DNA of 19,901 nucleotides. Source: Ruminococcaceae bacterium UBA6434 (GTDB lineage Bacteria > Bacillota > Clostridia > Oscillospirales > Acutalibacteraceae). Below, piece by piece: positions 14,621 to 19,901 of the stretch; the first letter of the stretch is position 1, and every line of letters begins with the position of its first letter. The DNA lies in NCBI GenBank assembly GCA_002437245.1, contig DJOQ01000006.1, positions 12,868 through 32,768 on the forward strand, in the 5' to 3' direction. The notes beneath the pieces were generated by a model. The model was not told where the DNA came from. It ran no database searches and saw nothing but the letters and a program-made list of their open reading frames with translations. The position numbers and the translations under genes were made by a program.

Positions 14621-15114
14621 CTTCGGAGCATCTTTTGCACACGATACCGCCGATTTATGACGGCAATTCCAAAATTTTGATACTCGGTTCCTTTCCGTCG
14701 GTTAAATCAAGGGAGGTATCTTTTTACTACGGGCATCCCCAAAATCGTTTTTGGCGGGTGCTCGCCGCCGTACTCGGCTGTTCGGTACCGTCGTCCCGTG
14801 AAGAAAAAATCGCTCTTTTGCAAAGTCACAATATCGCGCTTTGGGACGTTATAAAAAGCTGTGATATAGTAGGCTCTTCCGACAGCTCTATTAAAAACGC
14901 AGTACCCAATGACATAACGGAGATTTTGTCTTGCTGCGACATAAGGCAGATTTATTCAAACGGTAAAACAAGCGAAAGATTATTTAATAAATACATTAAA
15001 AATGCCGTCGGCAGAGATACCGTGGCTTTGCCGTCTACAAGCCCCGCCAATGCGTCATATAACCTCGAACGGTTAACAGACAGTTGGTCGGTGATAAAAA
15101 ACAATATTCGATAA
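14617..15114 (+). CDS. DNA-deoxyinosine (hypoxanthine) glycosylase, uracil-DNA glycosylase superfamily
   Basis: The 165-residue protein has the hallmark ILGSFPSVKSRE-x-FYYGHPQNRFW (about 21-45) and LPSTSPANASY (about 138-148) of the hypoxanthine-DNA glycosylase branch of the UDG superfamily. These enzymes remove deaminated adenine, and in some members other deaminated bases, starting base-excision repair. N43 in HPQNRFW is the expected catalytic-site Asn. The length is normal for the family. Its ATG overlaps the bceB stop codon as ATGA, so translation is coupled to the transporter despite the unrelated function. It ends the plus-strand block, before the bidirectional hairpin at 15121. Confidence 0.88.
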   Translation: MTSEHLLHTIPPIYDGNSKILILGSFPSVKSREVSFYYGHPQNRFWRVLAAVLGCSVPSSREEKIALLQSHNIALWDVIKSCDIVGSSDSSIKNAVPNDITEILSCCDIRQIYSNGKTSERLFNKYIKNAVGRDTVALPSTSPANASYNLERLTDSWSVIKNNIR

Positions 15115-15120
15115 AATAGA

Positions 15121-15160
15121 AAAGAACCGAGCAGATATACTCTGCCCGATTCTTTTTTGT
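15121..15160. terminator. Bidirectional terminator between convergent genes
   Basis: AAAGAA, CG and GCAGA (15121-15135) pair with TCTGC, CG and TTCTTT (15141-15155) across a 5-nt loop, with small mismatches. The plus strand ends in TTCTTTTTTG and the minus strand in TTCTTTTCTATTTT. It can therefore stop transcription from both the glycosylase side and the zinc-ribbon side. Confidence 0.8.
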
Positions 15161-15176
15161 CCGAACAAATTGGTTT

Positions 15177-15383
15177 TCAGTCGTCATCGTCGCCGAACAT
15201 CTCATCATAATCCGCCATCTCGTCAATCCGACTCGGGTCATAACTGTGGTAGCTTTGATACGATGTCATTTCCGAGCCGCAGTACGGACACGCTGCATAG
15301 GGTTTGTCGCTTTTGTTGCCGCAATGCGAACATTCGTATTCGGCTGCTCTGAAAAGATGTGAACATTTCGTCCAATGAGTCAA
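15177..15383 (-). CDS. Small acidic-tailed zinc-ribbon protein, function unknown
   Basis: This 68-residue protein has two CxxC knuckles, CSHCG (C18, C21) and CPYCG (C32, C35), typical of a zinc ribbon, preceded by another Cys at position 7. The C-terminus is strongly acidic, ending EMFGDDDD. I do not recognise a named family. The start must be TTG at 15383, because an in-frame stop lies four codons upstream (TAG) and no ATG occurs before residue 39. No clear ribosome binding site precedes it, which suggests coupled translation from the transglutaminase gene ending 16 nt upstream. It sits last in the ATP-grasp/alpha-E/transglutaminase unit, so it may be an accessory or an independent passenger. 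Confidence 0.7.
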   Translation of the reverse strand: MTHWTKCSHLFRAAEYECSHCGNKSDKPYAACPYCGSEMTSYQSYHSYDPSRIDEMADYDEMFGDDDD

Positions 15384-15399
15384 GGTAACTGCTACTTTT

Positions 15400-16176
15400 T
15401 TATATTTCTTCTACCGTAGCCACAATGCTCTGGGTTTGAGTGCCGCCGCCGATAAACAGCCCACGGTTGATGCCGCAGTCCGCAAAGTCTCTGCCGTGGC
15501 TGAGCGCAAGATACGTTTCATCGCACATTCTGTGGTTTGTGGGGTCAATTCCGACCCATATTCCGTCGTCGTAAAATTCTGCCCAGGCGTGCGTTTCACC
15601 GATTCCTTTTTGTATGCCTGCAACATATCTTGCAGGAACACCCGAAAGTCTTGCCGCCGATAAAAATATATGCGCGTAGTCCTGACAAACGCCGCACCCG
15701 AGGTGCAGCGCCTCTTCCGCGGTGGTACTTATATTTGTTACGCCGCTTTTGTAGCTGAATACTTCGCCGATTCTTTTTGAAACCGCCTGTGCGGTCTCAA
15801 GTACGGTAAGGCTTGACATATCACCGAGCCCCGATACGAGTTCGGTGATTTTTTCTCCGGGCGCCGTATGCTGCGACGGATATTTATAAATGCAGTTAAG
15901 CTCTTCCTTTTCGCGCTTCGAAAAGTCTATGCTCGCTTTTCCCTCAACTATTGCGATAAATTTTGAGTGAGGTTCGATTATTCTGTCGGTGAGCACTTTG
16001 TTGCCGAAGCCGTCCGTCGTTTCGGTAAGCATATTGTGCGGCTCTATATCTACATTTATGAGTTCTATCCTCTGCGACGGCGTATCAAACGGTAAACACC
16101 TCAAAGAAAAGCAATGCCTTATCACAGGAGACGAAAAATCAATTTTCATACTGTAAAAAAATCTTATATGCTTCAC
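15400..16176 (-). CDS. Transglutaminase-like cysteine protease family protein
   Basis: The 258-residue protein has an N-terminal beta-rich domain (about 1-140) and a transglutaminase core with the catalytic triad C164 (CGVCQDYAH), H196 (ETHAWAEFY) and D211 (GIDPTNHR). Bacterial members are more often proteases or peptide-modifying enzymes than cross-linkers. GTG 16176 is chosen because GGAGGT lies 4 nt upstream (16181-16186), giving the natural N-terminus MKHIRFFYSMKI. The in-frame TTG at 16188 would put the ribosome binding site inside the coding region. It lies 27 bp after the alpha-E gene. The grouping of transglutaminase, alpha-E and circularly permuted ATP-grasp is conserved across bacteria and was predicted to make or process a peptide; the substrate is unknown. 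Confidence 0.88.
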   Translation of the reverse strand: MKHIRFFYSMKIDFSSPVIRHCFSLRCLPFDTPSQRIELINVDIEPHNMLTETTDGFGNKVLTDRIIEPHSKFIAIVEGKASIDFSKREKEELNCIYKYPSQHTAPGEKITELVSGLGDMSSLTVLETAQAVSKRIGEVFSYKSGVTNISTTAEEALHLGCGVCQDYAHIFLSAARLSGVPARYVAGIQKGIGETHAWAEFYDDGIWVGIDPTNHRMCDETYLALSHGRDFADCGINRGLFIGGGTQTQSIVATVEEI

Positions 16177-16180
16177 GCTG

Positions 16181-16186
16181 ACCTCC
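16181..16186 (-). promoter_or_regulatory. Shine-Dalgarno that places the transglutaminase start at GTG
   Basis: GGAGGT on the minus strand lies 4 nt before GTG (16176-16174). It rules out the longer reading from TTG at 16188, which overlaps this site. Confidence 0.75.
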
Positions 16187-16203
16187 AAACTCTTTTATTA
16201 CGT

Positions 16204-16896
16204 TTAATACAGCGGCGCGGTAATAAATACCTTAGACAGCTCGTCGCGCACGGTATAAAGGTCGTATTCGCTGTACTCATCTTTTTCAAGGATAATGTTC
16301 ATAAGAGTATTTATAGCGTCGATGTTGCAGTCTATGCCGACTTTGTAAAGACGGTTTAAAAGTATGCTGAATTCCTTTTTTATAAGCGACGGAGAAAACG
16401 AAAATCTCGTATATAAATCGAGCCTTTCTACACTTCTGCCGAATTTTAATATGTTTCTCGTCGTTTCCGATTCCACAAAATCGTCGGCGCTGCCCCAAAA
16501 TGCAAATATACAGTCAAATACCTCCTGCAATTTAAGCATCGGCGCGCTGCTCTCTCTGCCTTGCTCCATATAATTTACCGCCATTTGAATATATGACAGC
16601 GTTTCGGAGCTTATCTCGTTACGCATAACAACGGCGTTATCGTAGGCGCAGAGTAAATTACTCATAACGGAATTCGGGTCGTTTTCATCAAAAAGATATT
16701 TCGTTATAAATTCCTGCTTGTAGGAATATGTGTTTTCTATACCGAGTTTGCGGCAAAAATCAACATAGGCGTTTTCGTCTTTGTCAATCATTTTATCGTA
16801 ATATTCCGAAAAAACGCGAAGAGTGGTAAAGACGCGCTCTACATATCTGCCGAGCCAAAAGAGATTGTCTGTGGATTTTATCGAGATAATACCCAT
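16204..16896 (-). CDS. Alpha-E domain protein (short form)
   Basis: The 230-residue, almost wholly helical protein begins with ISIKSTDNLFWLGRYVERV, the N-terminal hallmark of the alpha-E domain family, and contains the conserved VMRNEISSETLSYI. The family has no established biochemical activity. It is nearly always encoded beside a circularly permuted ATP-grasp protein and a transglutaminase, and is probably a structural or substrate-holding partner. Many members are about 310 residues, so this is a compact version. ATG 16896 has GGAGGAGG 12 nt upstream. It overlaps the ATP-grasp gene by 19 bp and is followed 27 bp later by the transglutaminase. Confidence 0.88.
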   Translation of the reverse strand: MGIISIKSTDNLFWLGRYVERVFTTLRVFSEYYDKMIDKDENAYVDFCRKLGIENTYSYKQEFITKYLFDENDPNSVMSNLLCAYDNAVVMRNEISSETLSYIQMAVNYMEQGRESSAPMLKLQEVFDCIFAFWGSADDFVESETTRNILKFGRSVERLDLYTRFSFSPSLIKKEFSILLNRLYKVGIDCNIDAINTLMNIILEKDEYSEYDLYTVRDELSKVFITAPLY

Positions 16897-18191
16897 GTGT
16901 CTTTAAATCCTCCTCCCTGAGATGAATTTACAACAAAAGACTCCGGGTTTTGCGAATAGCGTGTAAGACCGCTGTGCCAAACGGTTATTTCGTCGCCGTA
17001 GAGCACAAATGCGCGAAGATCCGCTTTCCTTTCGACCTGCCTGCCGTTTTCAAAAACCTTGAGACCTTTAAAGTCTATTACCTCCTGCGCTATAAATCGG
17101 CGCGGCGACGCTTTAACGGCTTCTTTTAGGGCGGAGAGTTCGTTTTTGGACAGATTGTTTCCGAATATTACCCCGTAGCCGCCGGACTCCGATACATCTT
17201 TTATAACGAGTGACGTCAGATTTTCGGTTATATAATCGAGATCTTTTTTTATTATCGGCAAATAGGTGACGGCATTGTTTAGTATCGGTTCTTCGCCGAG
17301 ATAATATTTTATCATTTGCGGAACAAAATAGTATACGCCTTTATCGTCGGCTATGCCGTTTCCGGGTGCATTTACAATCGCAACATTGCCGGCTCTGTAA
17401 GAATCTATGATATGCGGCACTCCGAGAAGAGAGCCCGCGTAAAACGTCATAGGGTCAATGTATTCGTCTGAAATTCGGCGATAGACCGTGCCGACGCGAC
17501 GCCTCTCACCCGAATATTCGCTGTAATAGAGAACGTTTCCATCAACAAAAAGATCCTGCGGCATCGCAAATACCGCTTTGGTGCGCTCTGCAAGATACGA
17601 ATGTTCAAAAAATGCCGAATTGTACCTTCCGGGAGTTAATATTACATTTATGCCGCCCGTGTTTACATCGTCGAGAACACGGCGCAAAAGCTCGCCGTAG
17701 TCGCGGTTGTCGTCTACCGAATTGCTTTGGAACGTGTCGGGACTTGCTCTGCGGCAAAGCTCGCGTGCTATCATCGGGTATGATGCACCGGAGGGTATGC
17801 GTAAATTGTCCTCAAGTACATACCAGCACATATCCTTGCCCTGTACCAAATCTATACCCGAAATGTGATTATATATCTTTTTAGGCGGAGTCAGCCTGTC
17901 GCACGGTGCGGAAAAACCCGGCGAAGTATATATGAACTCCTCGGGGATTATTTTATCGCGTATGATTTTTTTGTCGTAATAAATGTCGTTTAAAAACAAA
18001 TTAAGAGCATAAACGCGCTGTTTCAGACCTCTTTCGAGAAATTCAAATTCGTTTTTCGGTATTATGCGCGGTATGGTGTCAAAGGGGAAAAGCCGCTCGT
18101 TGAATTTGTTGTTTTTATAAAGTCCGAATTTTACGCCGTAGCGTGACATAAGACGGTTTATTTCTTCCTGATGGTCTATAAGTCCGTACAA
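16878..18191 (-). CDS. Circularly permuted ATP-grasp (type 2) protein, predicted peptide ligase
   Basis: The 437-residue protein is recognised by WYVLEDNLRIPSGASYPM (about 123-140), NAPGNGIADDKGVYYFVP, VIKDVSESGGYGVIFG and RKADLRAFVLYGDEITVW, in the order of the circularly permuted ATP-grasp family. ATP-grasp enzymes join a carboxylate to an amine or thiol through an acyl-phosphate. The family is predicted to be an amidoligase making or tailoring a peptide, but the product is not established. The start is TTG 18191 with GAGGTGAG just upstream; the next in-frame ATG is residue 15. First gene of the minus-strand unit, overlapping the alpha-E gene by 19 bp, with its own promoter at 18256-18283. 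Confidence 0.9.
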   Translation of the reverse strand: MYGLIDHQEEINRLMSRYGVKFGLYKNNKFNERLFPFDTIPRIIPKNEFEFLERGLKQRVYALNLFLNDIYYDKKIIRDKIIPEEFIYTSPGFSAPCDRLTPPKKIYNHISGIDLVQGKDMCWYVLEDNLRIPSGASYPMIARELCRRASPDTFQSNSVDDNRDYGELLRRVLDDVNTGGINVILTPGRYNSAFFEHSYLAERTKAVFAMPQDLFVDGNVLYYSEYSGERRRVGTVYRRISDEYIDPMTFYAGSLLGVPHIIDSYRAGNVAIVNAPGNGIADDKGVYYFVPQMIKYYLGEEPILNNAVTYLPIIKKDLDYITENLTSLVIKDVSESGGYGVIFGNNLSKNELSALKEAVKASPRRFIAQEVIDFKGLKVFENGRQVERKADLRAFVLYGDEITVWHSGLTRYSQNPESFVVNSSQGGGFKDTWVLSR

Positions 18192-18222
18192 AGTCTCACC
18201 TCAACTGCTGTATGTTTTACAC

Positions 18223-18252
18223 AAAAACAGAGCTGTATAAAAGTCTGTTTTT
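18223..18252 (-). repeat. Leader hairpin of the ATP-grasp operon
   Basis: AAAAACAGA (18223-18231) and TCTGTTTTT (18244-18252) form a 9-bp stem around a 12-nt loop. Read on the minus strand it starts at about the predicted transcription start and ends in TTTTTGTG, resembling an early attenuator. It could also block plus-strand transcription. Function uncertain. Confidence 0.5.
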
Positions 18253-18255
18253 ATA

Positions 18256-18283
18256 ATTATATAATAAATCCACGGATTTGCAA
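18256..18283 (-). promoter_or_regulatory. Sigma-A promoter of the ATP-grasp operon with spacer palindrome
   Basis: On the minus strand TTGCAA (18278-18283), a 16-bp spacer and TATAAT (18256-18261) form a good promoter. Within it lies the perfect 14-bp palindrome AAATCC-GT-GGATTT (18266-18279), filling most of the spacer and touching the -35, a typical repressor position. Confidence 0.65.
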
Positions 18284-18381
18284 TATGTAAAAGTGTCAAA
18301 ATCATATAAAATTATGCGTTTTTACACAAGTTTCGGCGACGAACTTCAACGGCAACTGTTTAAAAAAAGAAAAATTAACTC

Positions 18382-18410
18382 TTGACAATTGTGCCGTTTA
18401 TATATATAAT
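18382..18410 (+). promoter_or_regulatory. Consensus sigma-A promoter of the tRNA gene
   Basis: TTGACA (18382-18387), a 17-bp spacer and TATAAT (18405-18410) match the consensus exactly. The start site near 18417 leaves a 5' leader of about 13 nt before the mature tRNA end. Confidence 0.9.
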
Positions 18411-18429
18411 AGTCAAGCAGTTTAGATGC

Positions 18430-18506
18430 GGACCATTAGCTCAGTTGGTTAGAGCATCCGGCTCATAACCGGGCGGTCCGGGGTTCGAGTCCCTGATGGT
18501 CCACCA
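18430..18506 (+). tRNA. tRNA with CAT anticodon, probably tRNA-Ile2 (otherwise tRNA-Met)
   Basis: A 77-nt cloverleaf with encoded CCA. The acceptor GGACCAT pairs with ATGGTCC, the D-arm is GCTC...GAGC, the anticodon stem-loop is CCGG-CTCATAA-CCGG (anticodon CAT), and the T-loop is TTCGAGT. It lacks the 1:72 mismatch expected of an initiator. C4-G69 and C5-G68, the acceptor pairs used by lysidine synthetase TilS in Escherichia coli tRNA-Ile2, are both present. The overall sequence resembles the Bacillus CAT tRNA assigned to isoleucine. It is therefore more likely to read AUA after lysidine modification than AUG. It is a single-gene unit. Confidence 0.95.
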
Positions 18507-18562
18507 AAGGAGTATAATCCGAACTCTTTGTTCTTTTTTAAGAGCTTGTTTGGATATACAGT

Positions 18563-18603
18563 AAAATACCGAGTAGAGTAATCTACCCGGTATTTTATTT
18601 TTT
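18563..18603. terminator. Terminator between the tRNA and the phage lysis genes
   Basis: AAAATACCG (18563-18571) and GTAGA (18573-18577) pair with TCTAC (18582-18586) and CGGTATTTT (18588-18596) around GTAA, with one mismatch. It is followed by ATTTTTTTA on the plus strand. On the minus strand the stem is followed by a weaker ACTGTAT tail, so it mainly serves the tRNA side but may stop both directions. Confidence 0.8.
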
Positions 18604-18815
18604 TATTCGGCTTTTTTCTTACAAAAGTTCAGGCATATAAATTCTTTTGTGTCTTTGATTTTACCCCACATCACGCCTCGGCGTGAGTATGTTTTTTCGA
18701 CCTCAAATTCTGCCCCTGCTTCAACTGTTCTTACGATAGGGGAGTCATATGTGGGTCGAACACGCACGTTTACATTTCCTGTAGTCACATATGTGTCGTT
18801 TGTCTTTTCTGCCAT
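18603..18815 (-). CDS. Small bacterial SH3 domain protein of the lysis cassette
   Basis: The 70-residue protein is essentially one SH3b domain: TGNVNVRVRPTYDSPIVRTV, then EAGAEFEVEKTY, and WGKIKDTKEFICLNF. Such domains bind cell-wall peptides or glycan. No signal peptide or enzyme domain is present. ATG 18815 is preferred, with AAGGGG 8 nt upstream; GTG 18824 directly abuts that site. It follows the holin-endopeptidase gene by 12 nt, so it is the last gene of the phage-type unit and probably a separate wall-binding helper. I do not know a characterised equivalent. Confidence 0.78.
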   Translation of the reverse strand: MAEKTNDTYVTTGNVNVRVRPTYDSPIVRTVEAGAEFEVEKTYSRRGVMWGKIKDTKEFICLNFCKKKAE

Positions 18816-18827
18816 ACTATACACCCC

Positions 18828-19763
18828 TTACACCTTTTTAAGATACTTTCCGGCGCACATCCAGTTTCCGCTTTCGAGTTGACACCAATTTCCTTTACGC
18901 GCTACAACATAGAAGATTTCGCCTCTTGAAAACTGACCGACGCGGCGATACATCGTGGACGGTCCTTTTCTGACATACAACATCTTACAAGTCATAGTGT
19001 AAGCTGTACCTCTGTGTGACGGAGTGGGAGCAGGTGCGGCAGCAGTCTTGCGCTCGTATGTACCTTTTTCATTTCTTACACCGCAAAACTCGGCAGGATT
19101 TATGCGCGTAACCGTGCCCTGTCCTGTACGTACTTCGTAATGAGTGTGTGCACCGAAGCTGTTTCCAGTGTTACCCATTATGCCGACAACATCACCTGCG
19201 GACACCCTCTGACCCTTACGCATAGAGATAGACGCAAGGTGTGCATAGAAGTGCCGCTTGCCGGTGGTGTCGGTTATAATTACAAGGTTACCGTAGCTCT
19301 GTGTTCCTGTTTTGGTCTTGCCGTCCCAGACGGAAATCATTGATACGGTGCCGCCCTCTACCGCGTGGACGGTTCTATCATCGTCTCCGACTATATCTAT
19401 ACCGCCGTGTCCCTTTTTGGTGTTCACATTATATGTGTAAGGTTGAGTTACTCTATTGCGCCCAGAGAAGAGCATACCTGCCGCATATCCGCCTGTTTCG
19501 TCATTCTGTCTTACATCGTCTTCCGTGCCGTATGTGAGTGCTCTTGCGCTGTCACTCAGCCCTTTAGTGGTCGGGTCAACGAGTATTCCGAGCGCAGACA
19601 GTATGTTGACAATTATCATTAAAACGTCGGTCATTGCGTCTTCGCCGACCTTCGGCACGACATCGAACATACCGAGTATCTGATATATCGTTGCCAGCAA
19701 AAGCGTAGCCAACGACACAACGAATGTTTTGTTTTTTAATCTCTGCTTAAGGTTGATCTTCAT
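18828..19763 (-). CDS. Phi-LC3-type holin fused to M23 endopeptidase and SH3 domain
   Basis: The 311-residue protein has three parts. Residues 1-80 match a phi-LC3-type phage holin: MKINLKQRLKNKTF, two membrane segments (about 14-33 and 46-62) and the ending VDPTTKGLSDSARALTY. Residues about 92-228 are an M23 (LytM/lysostaphin-like) metallopeptidase with zinc ligands H119 and D123 in GHGGID and H208 in HTHYE. After an Ala-Pro linker (241-248) comes an SH3 wall-binding domain (about 253-311). The expected role is membrane permeabilisation plus peptidoglycan cross-link cleavage for host lysis. In most phages these are separate genes. ATG has AAAGGAG 8-9 nt upstream, and the frame is continuous with no sign of a joining error. 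Confidence 0.88.
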   Translation of the reverse strand: MKINLKQRLKNKTFVVSLATLLLATIYQILGMFDVVPKVGEDAMTDVLMIIVNILSALGILVDPTTKGLSDSARALTYGTEDDVRQNDETGGYAAGMLFSGRNRVTQPYTYNVNTKKGHGGIDIVGDDDRTVHAVEGGTVSMISVWDGKTKTGTQSYGNLVIITDTTGKRHFYAHLASISMRKGQRVSAGDVVGIMGNTGNSFGAHTHYEVRTGQGTVTRINPAEFCGVRNEKGTYERKTAAAPAPTPSHRGTAYTMTCKMLYVRKGPSTMYRRVGQFSRGEIFYVVARKGNWCQLESGNWMCAGKYLKKV

Positions 19764-19766
19764 AAT

Positions 19767-19901
19767 TTAATCTCCTTTGTGAAAATGTTCTAAATCATCA
19801 ATGCGATGATTATGTACCTTAATATCGCGCTCGATTACGGGAATACGCTGCGCGAAGTTATTGTGAAGTCTTACCTCACGTGTAAGCTCTTCAAGCTTCG
19901 T
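19767..19901 (-). CDS. Partial phage protein with charged helical C-terminus (upstream lysis-cassette gene)
   Basis: An open frame enters from the right edge of the window and ends in TAA at 19767-19769, giving 44 visible residues: the C-terminal part of a highly charged, probably coiled-coil protein (EELTREVRLHNNFAQRI ... HRIDDLEHF). Its end overlaps the ribosome binding site of the holin-endopeptidase gene, 3 nt before that start codon. The sequence resembles the small coiled-coil proteins (XhlA-like) encoded just upstream of holins in Gram-positive phages. No membrane segment is seen in the visible part. The N-terminus is outside the window. Confidence 0.7.
   Translation of the reverse strand, partial: TKLEELTREVRLHNNFAQRIPVIERDIKVHNHRIDDLEHFHKGD

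Larger units (their letters stand above)
18192..18429. other. Divergent intergenic region between the ATP-grasp gene and the tRNA
   Basis: No gene is visible. It holds the minus-strand promoter of the ATP-grasp unit with a palindrome in its spacer, a leader hairpin at 18223-18252, and the plus-strand tRNA promoter at 18382-18410. The middle (about 18285-18380) is AT-rich with nothing further I can support. Confidence 0.7.

Noticed and set aside
16177..16188. TTG start at 16188 for the transglutaminase gene
   Set aside because: The strong GGAGGT lies inside that extension and points to GTG 16176.
1..19901. CRISPR array, insertion sequence or transposase
   Set aside because: No regularly spaced direct repeats, transposase motifs or terminal inverted repeats with target duplications were seen.

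Overview
The window looks like a chromosome segment of an anaerobic, spore-forming, low-to-moderate GC Firmicute of the class Clostridia, plausibly a gut Oscillospirales-type bacterium. The evidence is a SpoIIR sporulation protein, several [FeFe]-hydrogenase-family proteins, a Bce-type peptide-resistance module, AGGAGG-type ribosome binding sites, frequent TTG/GTG starts and consensus sigma-A promoters. No species can be named from sequence alone.

Left part, 249-4824 (+): a tight four-gene redox operon. It encodes a small thioredoxin-like [2Fe-2S] protein, a sensory-type [FeFe]-hydrogenase homologue (HydS) with an H-cluster domain followed by an extra Fe-S domain and a PAS domain, a SpoIIE/PP2C-type phosphatase with an unrecognised C-terminal domain, and a ferredoxin-rich monomeric [FeFe] hydrogenase. 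A terminator closes it. The most economical reading is that HydS senses H2 or redox state and signals through the phosphatase instead of a kinase. spoIIR follows on the same strand.

Middle part, 5585-9865 (+): a cytoplasmic GH20 beta-N-acetylhexosaminidase, a Na/phosphate cotransporter with PhoU-like tail and a DegV fatty-acid-binding protein form one transcription unit. It starts at an extended -10 promoter embedded in nested inverted repeats and ends at a strong hairpin.

9873-15160 (+): a BceRS two-component system with its own promoter, then a BceAB peptide-sensing/detoxification ABC transporter preceded by a textbook BceR-type palindrome. A hypoxanthine/uracil-type DNA glycosylase gene is translationally coupled to the permease. 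A bidirectional hairpin separates this from the convergent block.

15177-18283 (-): a four-gene unit of circularly permuted ATP-grasp, alpha-E protein, transglutaminase and a small zinc-ribbon protein. The first three form a conserved cluster of unproven function, predicted to make or modify a peptide. Its promoter holds a palindrome in the -35/-10 spacer.

Right edge, 18382-19901: a CAT-anticodon tRNA (probably tRNA-Ile2, needing lysidine modification) with a perfect sigma-A promoter. Its 3' side abuts a phage-type lysis cassette on the minus strand: a small coiled-coil protein (partial), a phi-LC3-type holin fused in one polypeptide to an M23 endopeptidase and SH3 domain, and a free small SH3 protein. 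This looks like one end of a prophage inserted at a tRNA gene; the rest lies outside the window.
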